This document shows positions 1-7,058 of a stretch of DNA of 10,771 nt, one piece after another. Source of the stretch: CAZJBP01 sp964544115 (GTDB lineage Bacteria > Verrucomicrobiota > Kiritimatiellia > UBA8416 > JADHWI01). The first letter of the stretch is position 1; the number at the start of each line of letters is the position of its first letter. Below the pieces are notes generated by a model, which was not told the DNA's origin, made no database searches, and worked only from the letters and a program-made list of their open reading frames with translations. The stretch covers positions 1-10,771 of the forward strand of contig CAZJBP010000126.1 in NCBI GenBank assembly GCA_964544115.1, read 5' to 3'. The translations under genes and the position numbers were made by a program.

Positions 1-2294
1 GCCGCCCCCACGGCCGGCGCTCCGCGCGGAGCGGCTGCGGCGCCGCCGGCCTCCGGGGCTCCTGCGCCTGCGGCGCGGGCCACGGCCAGGTCCGCCTGGC
101 GGCCCTGGCGACCCGCGGCGGATGCCGTCGGCCCCGCGGCCTCAGGCGCGTCCGCCGTTGCGGCACGCACCGTACCGACCCCGGCGACGATCGGCTGTTG
201 CACGCCCGTTCCGGCAGCCGAAGCCATGGCGATGGACTCCGCTGCGCCGGGTGCGGCGGGTGCGGACGCCGCACCGGATACCGCGGTGGCGCGCTCGAAT
301 GAGGCATGGGCTCCCGTGGTGTCCCGCTCGGCGCCCGCCGCCGGCTGGGGCGCCACCGGGCCGCTCGGATCTCCTGCCACCTGGCGCGTATAGCCAGGGG
401 CCACGGCTGCGTTGGCGCTGCGGCCGGCTCCGACGTTTGCCGGTGAACCTGCCACCTCGCGCGGCGTGCCTTCCGCGGGCGGGGCGACCACGGCCACGTC
501 CAGCACGGAGGAGCGTGACACGGCCGCGGGTGCAGTAGCCTGGGCCGCGAAGGCCTCTCCGGCATTCTGCCCTGTGGCGGTGCGCGCTGTCTCGACGCGG
601 GACTCCGCGGTCACGAGCGGCCGATCCGCTGAGGGCGAGACAGCGGCGGCCAGTTGCACGGGAGCGGGCGCCGAAGGCGGCGCTGCATCCAGGGGCGCGC
701 CTGGGCTGCGCTCGGCCGTCACCTCCGCAGCCCCGCGCGGCTCGCGGCTATCGCGCTCGGGGCCGGCCCCGGTCAACAGCGTAGTGAATCGCCGCGCGAT
801 GCCGGTCAGCCGCTCGCCGGCCGTGCGTGCCGGCGAGGCCGCCGAGGCCAACGTCTCCGAGCCATCCGCATTGGCCGTGCGCGCTGGCGAGACCGGTGTG
901 GCGGCGACGTTGGCCACGCTGGCGTCGCTGGACTCGCGCTGCGGGAGCGTGGGTGCACTGCCGGGCGCGGCGGGCGACGCCTCGGGCACCGTGACGCGGG
1001 CCTGGCGGCCGGGGCTCACTGCCGCCTCAGCCGCCTGGCGCTCCACGCGGTCGGCCCCGGCCGCAGAGGCCGGTGCGGCGGCCACCGACGCCCCCGGAAG
1101 GACGTCCTGGCGGATGGCCGCATCGGAGTTGGCGCCGCCGGCCTCGACCTGCTCGTGCACCTGCGTTTGGCGCGGCGTCATGTTCGGTGCGGCCGCGACC
1201 ATGCTGGCGGCGCCGGCGTCGGCCGCATCCACCCGAACCGCGTTCCTCGGCCGCACGGGCGTTTCGGCGGCATCCGCGGCTGCGCCTTCACGTCGCTCCA
1301 CCGGCACGTCTCTCTGCGCGGCCTCCGCCCGTGCCGCCCGTGCATCGGGCCGCGTGTCTGGCGCGGGCTGCGCGGCCACGGGCAGTTCGGCAGGCGTGGC
1401 GCGAGCCGTGGCGCGGCTCAGGTCGTCCTCTGTCCGAGCGGGCCGGGTCGATGGCCCATCGACCTTCACCGCCTCGGGCTGCGCCTGCCGGTCCGGACTG
1501 GTCACGTTAGGCGTCTGGGGCCGTTCGGCCGCGTCGGCCGCCGTCTGCGTTCGCTGCTGCGTGGCCTCGACCGGCCTTTCCGCGCGCTGCGAGTTGGCGT
1601 CGGGCTCGTGCGCGGCAGGTACCTCCGCCGGTTTGGCCGGCGCGGGCAACGCCGCGTCGACCGCAGCCTGCGCCTGCATCTTGGCGTCCAGGCGCGCGTC
1701 GACCGACGGGCGCGCCGACGGCGTTGCGGGCGTCGCCACGGGCGCGGGCAACGGCCGGCGGTCGGGCTGTGCCGCCGCCAGGTTCGCGCGCTGCCGCTCG
1801 ACGTTGATCTCCGCAAGAGCCGTCGCGTCGGCGCGGCTGGCCTCGAGTGTGTGCGCGTCGGTGACGCGGCTTTCCAGCAGTCGCTCGCGCACCTCCTGGC
1901 TGACCGTGCCTTCGGTCGAGGAGGGCAGGCCGAGTTCCACGCGTTGGCCGCCGGTTGCCAGCGGTGCCACGCGCTGGGTCGATTGGATCACCCACAGGCT
2001 CAGCAGCGAGGCGGTGAGCAGGTGCAGCGCCGCGCTGAACAGCAGGCAGACGGCGACGACCGCAGACCGGCGCCGCGAGCGCAGCACGGCGAACAGCAGC
2101 ACCGAGCCGACGAGCAGCACGCTGAACAGCAGGAGCAGCGGCCAGCCTGCGCGTGCGACCGCGGCGAGCACGTCGAGGCGCTGCTCAGCCGGGATCCGCA
2201 GAAAGGCCGCCGCCATCGCGGCGGCCAGCAGCAACAGCATGGCCAGAACGGCCAGAGACTCCGGCGGCCTACGCGGTGTGCCCGGGGTCAGCAT
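1..2294 (-). CDS. Large membrane-anchored Ala/Pro-rich protein, 3' end outside window
   Basis: I do not recognise a family. From an ATG at 2292-2294 the minus frame runs 764 codons to the left edge without a stop; an in-frame TAA lies about 11 codons upstream, so this is the first possible ATG. Three hydrophobic stretches, about residues 14-32, 50-71 and 78-103, predict membrane helices with an Arg-rich turn (RSRRR, 72-76) between the second and third. Residues 115-175 are less biased and look helical (for example VSQEVRERLLESR, 131-143). From about 180 onward the sequence is Ala/Pro/Val/Arg-rich, low complexity and probably disordered, broken by a short amphipathic segment (LTGIARRFTTLLTG, about 496-509); SPART recurs. 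It starts 82 bp after the ExbD gene, so it is probably the fourth gene of that operon. The Shine-Dalgarno is weak (GGGGA, about 12 nt upstream). A long periplasm-spanning role like TonB or TolA is inferred only. Any C-terminal domain is not visible. Confidence 0.8.
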   Translation of the reverse strand, partial: MLTPGTPRRPPESLAVLAMLLLLAAAMAAAFLRIPAEQRLDVLAAVARAGWPLLLLFSVLLVGSVLLFAVLRSRRRSAVVAVCLLFSAALHLLTASLLSLWVIQSTQRVAPLATGGQRVELGLPSSTEGTVSQEVRERLLESRVTDAHTLEASRADATALAEINVERQRANLAAAQPDRRPLPAPVATPATPSARPSVDARLDAKMQAQAAVDAALPAPAKPAEVPAAHEPDANSQRAERPVEATQQRTQTAADAAERPQTPNVTSPDRQAQPEAVKVDGPSTRPARTEDDLSRATARATPAELPVAAQPAPDTRPDARAARAEAAQRDVPVERREGAAADAAETPVRPRNAVRVDAADAGAASMVAAAPNMTPRQTQVHEQVEAGGANSDAAIRQDVLPGASVAAAPASAAGADRVERQAAEAAVSPGRQARVTVPEASPAAPGSAPTLPQRESSDASVANVAATPVSPARTANADGSETLASAASPARTAGERLTGIARRFTTLLTGAGPERDSREPRGAAEVTAERSPGAPLDAAPPSAPAPVQLAAAVSPSADRPLVTAESRVETARTATGQNAGEAFAAQATAPAAVSRSSVLDVAVVAPPAEGTPREVAGSPANVGAGRSANAAVAPGYTRQVAGDPSGPVAPQPAAGAERDTTGAHASFERATAVSGAASAPAAPGAAESIAMASAAGTGVQQPIVAGVGTVRAATADAPEAAGPTASAAGRQGRQADLAVARAAGAGAPEAGGAAAAPRGAPAVGA

Positions 2295-2376
2295 GGCGGC
2301 ATCCGGTCCCCGACGGGTGTTGCGCCGTTATCGGTCCAGGAACGTTCGTGAATGAGTCGTGCCATCGTCGGCATCC

Positions 2377-2799
2377 TCATTTACGGCCCGCCTGGGTGGT
2401 CGTGAGGTACGTTCGGTCAATGCCGTGCTTCTCGCACAGAGACAGGACGTCGACGGCGTCCTGCATGATGGCGTTCCTGTCGCCGCGGATGACGACCGAC
2501 TGCCGGGGGTTGTCGCGGATCGCCAGTGCGAGCAGGCGGTCGACGTCCTCCAGCGTGCGCTCGCTTCCGCCCATGGTGATTTTTCCCATGGGGTCGATGT
2601 TGATGACGAGCTCCTGCGGAATCGCAGAGATGGGGCGGTTGTCCCGCACGGCCGGCGGCTTGATCTTCACGTCGCGCTCGATGTCGGCGAACTTCGTGGC
2701 GCAGAGGAAGAAGATCAGCAGCAGGAACACCATGTCGATCACCGGCGTGAGGTTGATCTCGCCCTGCGCGGTGCTTTCGGTTGGCCTCTTGATACGCAC
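2377..2799 (-). CDS. ExbD/TolR-family biopolymer transport protein
   Basis: A 140-residue inner-membrane protein of the ExbD/TolR family, the stator partner of ExbB/TolQ in proton-motive-force-driven envelope machines. The layout is typical: a short cytoplasmic N terminus, one membrane helix at about 17-37 and a periplasmic domain at about 50-135. The helix opens with the family motif LTPVIDMVFLLLIFF; Asp22 matches the essential proton-carrying Asp of E. coli ExbD (Asp25). The C-terminal domain has the usual pattern, with VVIRGDRNA at about 101-109 followed by a helix and a final strand. The start is GTG at 2797-2799, supported by a strong GGGAGGA ribosome site 10 nt upstream. It lies 25 bp after the ExbB gene, and the two are almost certainly co-transcribed. 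The family is secure, but whether the role is TonB-like, Tol-like or gliding-like cannot be told from sequence alone. Confidence 0.95.
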   Translation of the reverse strand: MRIKRPTESTAQGEINLTPVIDMVFLLLIFFLCATKFADIERDVKIKPPAVRDNRPISAIPQELVINIDPMGKITMGGSERTLEDVDRLLALAIRDNPRQSVVIRGDRNAIMQDAVDVLSLCEKHGIDRTYLTTTQAGRK

Positions 2800-2809
2800 G
2801 GTAAGGGAG

Positions 2810-2816
2810 TCCTCCC
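2810..2816 (-). promoter_or_regulatory. Ribosome binding site for the GTG-started ExbD gene
   Basis: The minus strand reads GGGAGGA with 10 nt to the GTG at 2797-2799. It lies in the 25-bp gap after the ExbB stop and decides the GTG start. GGGA and UCCC on either side of a GGAC loop could form a small 4-bp hairpin that partly covers the site; this is a weak prediction. Confidence 0.75.
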
Positions 2817-2824
2817 GCGCCGCT

Positions 2825-3589
2825 TCAGACGGCGGCCGTGATCTTCTCCACCAGTTCGGTCGCCAGCTCGTCCATCTGCTCGACGATCCGGTCGATCCGC
2901 TCGATGTAGATGTGGTACAGGACGAGCGCGGGGATGGCGATGCACAGGCCGGCGGCCGTGGTCACCATCGCCTGGTAAATGCCGGCGGCGAGCAGTTCCG
3001 TGCGGCCCAGAGCCTCCTCGCGCGCCGCGACGGTCATGAAGGCCTGGATCATCCCGAACACGGTGCCGAGGAGCCCCAGAAGCGGCGAGAGGCTGGCCGT
3101 GATGGACAGCACCCGGCACGGACGCCGCAGGATGTCGGCCTCTCGGGCTCCGGCATCCTCGATGGCTTTTTCCAGTTCCGGAAGTGGATGATCGACCCTC
3201 TTGAGGCCCGCCCGGATCACGCGCGCCACGGGACAGTTCTCCGACTGCAGATCCGCCAGCAGCCGGTGCGGGTCCATGCTCGAGCCGGGCAGAAACGTGG
3301 CGGCGCGCACGCGGTTAACTACGGACGGCGGGAAGATGCGCCCCTCACGAAGGTTGATGGCGCGCTCGATACCGAAGGCCACCACCAGCACGCTGCACAG
3401 GTAGAGCGGGTACATCAGCGGCCCGCCCATGCGCAACAGGTCCAGCAGCGTGATGCGCGCGCCCCCGTCCTGCGTGGCGGCCGCCGGTGCCGCGCGGGTC
3501 ACCGCCCCATCTTGTGCCGTGGCCGCGGCCACCGTCAGCAGGCACGCCGCCGCCATCGCCACCCATCCCATCCGCCTCATTCCACGCAT
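2825..3589 (-). CDS. MotA/TolQ/ExbB-family proton channel protein with signal peptide
   Basis: A 254-residue inner-membrane proton-channel protein of the ExbB/TolQ family, partner of the ExbD-like protein 25 bp downstream. Residues 1-25 form a signal peptide (hydrophobic core about 9-23, likely cut after ATA). Three membrane helices follow, at about 56-74, 162-184 and 204-228, with the large cytoplasmic loop between the first two. The family signature LLGLLGTVFGMIQAF spans 170-184; Thr176 matches E. coli ExbB Thr148. In the third helix, GIYQAMVTTAAGLCIAIPAL (203-222) keeps Thr211 (E. coli Thr181), but Gln206 sits where E. coli ExbB and TolQ have the conserved Glu (Glu176). The ATG at 3589 has AGAGGT 5 nt upstream, better placed than the ATG at 3580. 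It follows the TPR gene by 37 bp. The family is clear; the exact partner system is not. Confidence 0.95.
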   Translation of the reverse strand: MRGMRRMGWVAMAAACLLTVAAATAQDGAVTRAAPAAATQDGGARITLLDLLRMGGPLMYPLYLCSVLVVAFGIERAINLREGRIFPPSVVNRVRAATFLPGSSMDPHRLLADLQSENCPVARVIRAGLKRVDHPLPELEKAIEDAGAREADILRRPCRVLSITASLSPLLGLLGTVFGMIQAFMTVAAREEALGRTELLAAGIYQAMVTTAAGLCIAIPALVLYHIYIERIDRIVEQMDELATELVEKITAAV

Positions 3590-3626
3590 ATCTTACCTCT
3601 CACCTGAATCCTGTGCCGACCGCTTC

Positions 3627-6600
3627 CTACTTCAGCCGATCCGCCGCCAGCGCCGCCCAGCGCGTGTCCTTGTACGATCCCACGACCTCCTGGAACGCCT
3701 TGCGCGCCTCGTCCTTCTGGCCCAGCGCGTCCTGGCACTTGCCGCCCTCGAAGAGCGCCGCGGCGACCCATTCGCGGTGCGTCGGGTACAAGGCCTGCAC
3801 GCGGAGGTAGGCGACGAGCGCGGCGCTGAAATCCTCCTGCGCCTGGTGGACCTGGCCGACGTAGAACTGCGCCTGGGCCGCGGTTTCCGAGCGGGTCAGC
3901 GCGGGCACGCGTTCGAAGGCCGCCAGCGCATCCTTGTACTGGCGCAGATCGAAGTGGGCCTTGCCGAGGATGAAGAACGCCTGCGGGGCGGCGGCGTGTT
4001 CGGCGTAGGTGTCGGCGAAGGGCGCCAGCGTCTTGATGGCGTCCTCGGGGCGCGACAGGACGAGCTGGCTTTCGGCCAGCGCCACGAGGGCGTCGGGACG
4101 GTACTGGAAGTCGCGGAACGCGGCATCCCCGGCCATCAGCTCAAGCCGCTCGGCGGCCTTGGCCGGCTGCCCCGCCCGCGCGTACGACTGGCCCGCCTGG
4201 AAGACGGCGTCGGGCCGCAGCGGGCTCTGCGGGAACCGCTCGGTCAGCGAGTCGAACGTGGCCGCCGCCTCCGCGTATTTTCCCGTCTGCCAGGCGCACC
4301 AGCCGATGCGGTAGAGCGCCTTGTCGGCCAGCCGGTTGTCAGCCGCGATGCCCAGCACCTTTTCGTAGAGGGCGCGCGCCTCATCGATCCGGCTCGTCTT
4401 CTGCTCCGGCGCCTCGCCCTGGCCGCCGCCCTCGGGCGCCTGCGGGTCGCGGTACTTTTCCTCCGCGAGGTAGAAGTAGGCGTCGGCGGCCAGCGGATCG
4501 TCCGGATGGCTGGTTGCGAGCTGGCGGAAGGCGTCGAGGGACTCGGCGGTCTGCCCTCCCTCGCGCAGGGACCACGCCAGCTCGTAGCGGCAGCGTGCGT
4601 CGTCGGCGCCGGCGGGATAGTCGCCCAGCACGCGGCGGAACGCGGCGACGGCCTCAGGCCACTTCTTCTGCTCCTGCAGGCTGGTGCCCAGCACGAGGCA
4701 CGCGCTGCGCGCCAGCTCGTGCTTCGGCGCCTTGGCCAGCAAGGCCGAGAGGGCCTGTTCCGCGTCCGCCCAGCGGGACAGTTTCACCAGAGCCGTGCCC
4801 TTGCGGTACAGCGCCTGCGGCGTCAGCGTCGAGTCCGGGAAACCGGCGGCCACGGCGTCGAAACCCGCCGCCGCCTGTTCCCAGGCCGACTGGTCATAGG
4901 CGCACAGGGCCAGGCCGAACAGGGCGAACGGCTTCAGCTCGCCGGCGGCCGGATCGTCTGCCACGGCGCGGTAGGTCGCGGCCGCGGCCGCGTAGTCCTT
5001 CAGGTCGTACTGGCACTCGGCCAGCTGGTAGCGCGCCTGCGGCAGCAGTTCGCTGCCCGCAAAATCTTTTACAAAGCGCTCCAGGTGTCGGGCGGCCTCC
5101 TTGCGCTTGCCGTCGCGGGACAGCGCCACGGACATCTTCAGCAGCGCGTCGTCGGCGAAGCGGGCGCTGTCCTTGGAGCCCAGGTAGGCCTCGAACGCGC
5201 GCGCGGCCTCGTCGTTCTTTCCGCTCTCGAACTGGCACACGCCGAGCAGGTAGTCGCACTCCGCGCCCACGCTTTCCCCCGCCGCAGTGCGATCAACCTT
5301 GCCCAGCCAGTCGATCGCCGCATCGAAGCGCCCCGCGTAGCGTTCGACCCACGCCAGTCGGAACGCGGCCCGCGCCTTGCGCTCGGGGGCGGCATCGCCC
5401 CGCTTGAGAAACTCGCCGTAGCGCTCGGCGGAGGCGGGGTACTGCTTCAGGAGAAAGCGGTTCTCGCCGCTGAGGAAGAGCGCGTCGGCGGCTTGCGGGC
5501 TCTTCCCGAAGCGCTCCAGCAGCTCTGCGCAGCGCGCATCGGCGTCGGCGTAGGCCTCGGCCTTGTGGAGCGCCACGCAGGCCGAGTACAGCGCCTGCGG
5601 CGCCGGGTCGGCCTTGGGGAACTCGCGGGCATACTGGGCGAAGGTCGCGGCGGCCTCGGGCAGGCGGTTCTGCGCGAGGCGCGCGTCGGCCAGGGCGAGC
5701 AGCATGTCGCCCTTGAGGGGCGACGCGTCCCCGAACCGCTTGATCGCCTCGTCCAGCGCCTGCTCCGCCTCCGGCGCCTTGCCGCTCTTCAGCAGGCTCA
5801 TCCCCAGCCAGTAGGCCGCTTCGGCCGCCGTCTCGCCGCCGGCGTCGCGCAGGGCGCGCAGCCGCTCGGCCGCCGCGGCGTAGTCGCCCGCGTCGTACAG
5901 AAAGGTGCCGGCATAGAGCCGCGCCTTCTCCGCGCGCGCCCCCTTCGGGAACCGCTCGGCCGTTTCGGCAAAGGCGGCGGCGGCCTCCTTCAGCTTGCCC
6001 GCCTTGTGCAAGGCCAGCCCGCGCTCGAAGCCGGCGGATTCGGCGAACTCGCCGCTGCCCTTGGCGGCCTCGGCATACATGGCCGCCGCCCCGGCGAAGT
6101 CCCCGGTCCGGTAGAGGCTCTGGGCGATCCGGAACCGCACCTCGTCGGCCGTGGCGCTCTTGGGGTAGCTGGCCAGAAAGGCCTCGAACCGCTTGCGCGC
6201 GTCGGCAAAGTCTTCGAGATTGAAGGCCGACAGAGCGCGGTAGAACAGGCTGCGCTCGACGAGGCCGAGAAACGCGTCGGTGTCCTTGATGCCCGCCTCG
6301 TCCATGCGCTTGAACATCTCACGGGTGGCCGGCACCTTGTCCGGCTCCTTGTCGCCCGGCGCGTAGACGGCCAGGAACGCGTCGAGCTGTTCGGCCGCCT
6401 CCTTGTAGCGCGAGAGGCTGACCAGGCAGGCGCCGCGGCGCGCCAGGGCCCAGTCGGCGAGGTAGTGCTTCGGGTACTCCTTGCGCAGGGCCTCCAGCAG
6501 GTCGGCGGCCGGCTCGAAGGCGCCGGAGGCGATCCGGCACTGGGCGAACTGAAAGAGGGCCTCGGGCCTCTGGGGGAACTCCTTGGCCTCCGCCCGCACC

Positions 6601-6884
6601 CACTCGTACTCGCCTGCGGCGTCGTCGAAGCGGTCCAGGTGAAACAGCGACTGCGCCAGCCCGAAGTGCGCGTCGGCCGACTTCTCGTGCTTCGGGTAAG
6701 CCTTGATGAATTTCTGGTAAGCTTCGACCGCCAGCCCGTATTTGCCCGTGTTGTACAGCCACGCGGCGAAGTTGTAGTCATCCACCGCCTGCGGCGCCTC
6801 CGCCGCGCGCAACGCGGTTCCGAGGATCGCCACTGCAACGGTCAACGCCGCGACCGCTCCCCATCGTGCAAAGCGTCTAGACAT
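3627..6884 (-). CDS. Secreted giant TPR-repeat protein
   Basis: A protein of 1085 residues. Residues 1-29 form a signal peptide (MSRRF start, hydrophobic core about 9-25, ending near LRAAEA), so it should act in the periplasm; no lipobox Cys is seen. The rest is a nearly continuous solenoid of tetratricopeptide-like helical hairpins. I count about 27 units by the recurring pattern of a turn (such as NTGKY, RTGDF, KSGK, QTGKY) followed by a helix of the form xxAAxxF/Y and then a P at the unit end (YPK, FPQS). The only clear break is a Pro/Gly/Glu/Gln-rich insert at about 807-835. The frame is also open upstream to an ATG at 6908, but a strong AGGGAGGT ribosome site lies between the two and fixes the start at 6884. 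TPR solenoids bind proteins. Its position 37 bp ahead of the ExbB gene suggests a scaffold or adaptor for that motor complex. It resembles YfiO/YbgF-type TPR proteins in repeat style but is much longer. Confidence 0.93.
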   Translation of the reverse strand: MSRRFARWGAVAALTVAVAILGTALRAAEAPQAVDDYNFAAWLYNTGKYGLAVEAYQKFIKAYPKHEKSADAHFGLAQSLFHLDRFDDAAGEYEWVRAEAKEFPQRPEALFQFAQCRIASGAFEPAADLLEALRKEYPKHYLADWALARRGACLVSLSRYKEAAEQLDAFLAVYAPGDKEPDKVPATREMFKRMDEAGIKDTDAFLGLVERSLFYRALSAFNLEDFADARKRFEAFLASYPKSATADEVRFRIAQSLYRTGDFAGAAAMYAEAAKGSGEFAESAGFERGLALHKAGKLKEAAAAFAETAERFPKGARAEKARLYAGTFLYDAGDYAAAAERLRALRDAGGETAAEAAYWLGMSLLKSGKAPEAEQALDEAIKRFGDASPLKGDMLLALADARLAQNRLPEAAATFAQYAREFPKADPAPQALYSACVALHKAEAYADADARCAELLERFGKSPQAADALFLSGENRFLLKQYPASAERYGEFLKRGDAAPERKARAAFRLAWVERYAGRFDAAIDWLGKVDRTAAGESVGAECDYLLGVCQFESGKNDEAARAFEAYLGSKDSARFADDALLKMSVALSRDGKRKEAARHLERFVKDFAGSELLPQARYQLAECQYDLKDYAAAAATYRAVADDPAAGELKPFALFGLALCAYDQSAWEQAAAGFDAVAAGFPDSTLTPQALYRKGTALVKLSRWADAEQALSALLAKAPKHELARSACLVLGTSLQEQKKWPEAVAAFRRVLGDYPAGADDARCRYELAWSLREGGQTAESLDAFRQLATSHPDDPLAADAYFYLAEEKYRDPQAPEGGGQGEAPEQKTSRIDEARALYEKVLGIAADNRLADKALYRIGWCAWQTGKYAEAAATFDSLTERFPQSPLRPDAVFQAGQSYARAGQPAKAAERLELMAGDAAFRDFQYRPDALVALAESQLVLSRPEDAIKTLAPFADTYAEHAAAPQAFFILGKAHFDLRQYKDALAAFERVPALTRSETAAQAQFYVGQVHQAQEDFSAALVAYLRVQALYPTHREWVAAALFEGGKCQDALGQKDEARKAFQEVVGSYKDTRWAALAADRLK

Positions 6885-6894
6885 GGCCGCAACG

Positions 6895-6902
6895 ACCTCC
6901 CT
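6895..6902 (-). promoter_or_regulatory. Ribosome binding site fixing the TPR gene start
   Basis: The minus strand reads AGGGAGGT with 10 nt to the ATG at 6882-6884. The longer alternative start at 6908 would lie upstream of this site, so the downstream ATG, which also places the signal peptide at the N terminus, is preferred. Confidence 0.8.
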
Positions 6903-6920
6903 GCGCATCGTGTGCCCGGG

Positions 6921-6936
6921 TCAGGTTCGAGCCTGA
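6921..6936. repeat. 16-bp near-palindrome in TPR operon leader
   Basis: TCAGGTTCGAGCCTGA is symmetric at seven of its eight base pairs; the exception is a T/G pair. It lies 37 bp before the TPR start codon, just upstream of the ribosome site, which is a suitable position for an operator. It could equally be a chance palindrome or a leader hairpin. Confidence 0.35.
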
Positions 6937-6956
6937 AGCGGGGCCGCTTGTTGTCA

Positions 6957-6972
6957 TGGTGTATCCACACCA
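6957..6972. repeat. Inverted repeat TGGTGT-ATCC-ACACCA
   Basis: Perfect 6-bp arms around a 4-nt spacer, in the 174-bp gap between the GT-C gene and the TPR gene. No convincing -35/-10 pair is seen around it, so it could be an operator half or a leader stem. Its function is unknown. Confidence 0.3.
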
Positions 6973-7024
6973 CCACTCAGGGCCGAGAGCGTAGTGCATG
7001 AGCCGTCCGGATGCAACCCGTCGA

Positions 7025-7039
7025 AACGATCTCATCGTT
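7025..7039 (-). terminator. Possible stem-loop after the GT-C gene
   Basis: AACGAT-CTC-ATCGTT forms a perfect 6-bp stem with a 3-nt loop, extendable by two CG pairs across a one-base bulge. It starts about 20 bp beyond the GT-C stop codon on the minus strand. There is no run of U after it, so an intrinsic terminator is only one reading. Confidence 0.25.
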
Positions 7040-7058
7040 CGCGGCTTCAGTTCGTCGG

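Noticed and set aside
128..140. Asn in place of E. coli Asp141 in the NagB active-site motif (residues 128-140 of nagB)
   Set aside because: GxNGHIGFNEP is, to my knowledge, the ordinary form in many NagB proteins, including Bacillus types, so it is not evidence of inactivation. The coordinates given are protein residues.
654..2351. 565-codon plus-strand open frame
   Set aside because: It is codon-aligned antisense of the same left-edge gene. Its Arg/Gly/His-rich translation has no domain.
412..2355. 647-codon plus-strand open frame, Ala/Ser/Arg-rich
   Set aside because: It lies opposite the minus-strand gene whose frame has membrane helices and operon context. The frames share wobble positions, which keeps the antisense open in GC-rich DNA. 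No recognisable domain or plausible start context is seen.
3429..7001. 1190-codon plus-strand open frame opposite the TPR gene
   Set aside because: The minus strand has an unmistakable TPR solenoid with signal peptide and Shine-Dalgarno. The plus translation is Arg/Gly/Leu-rich antisense of the repeats and also runs across the ExbB start.
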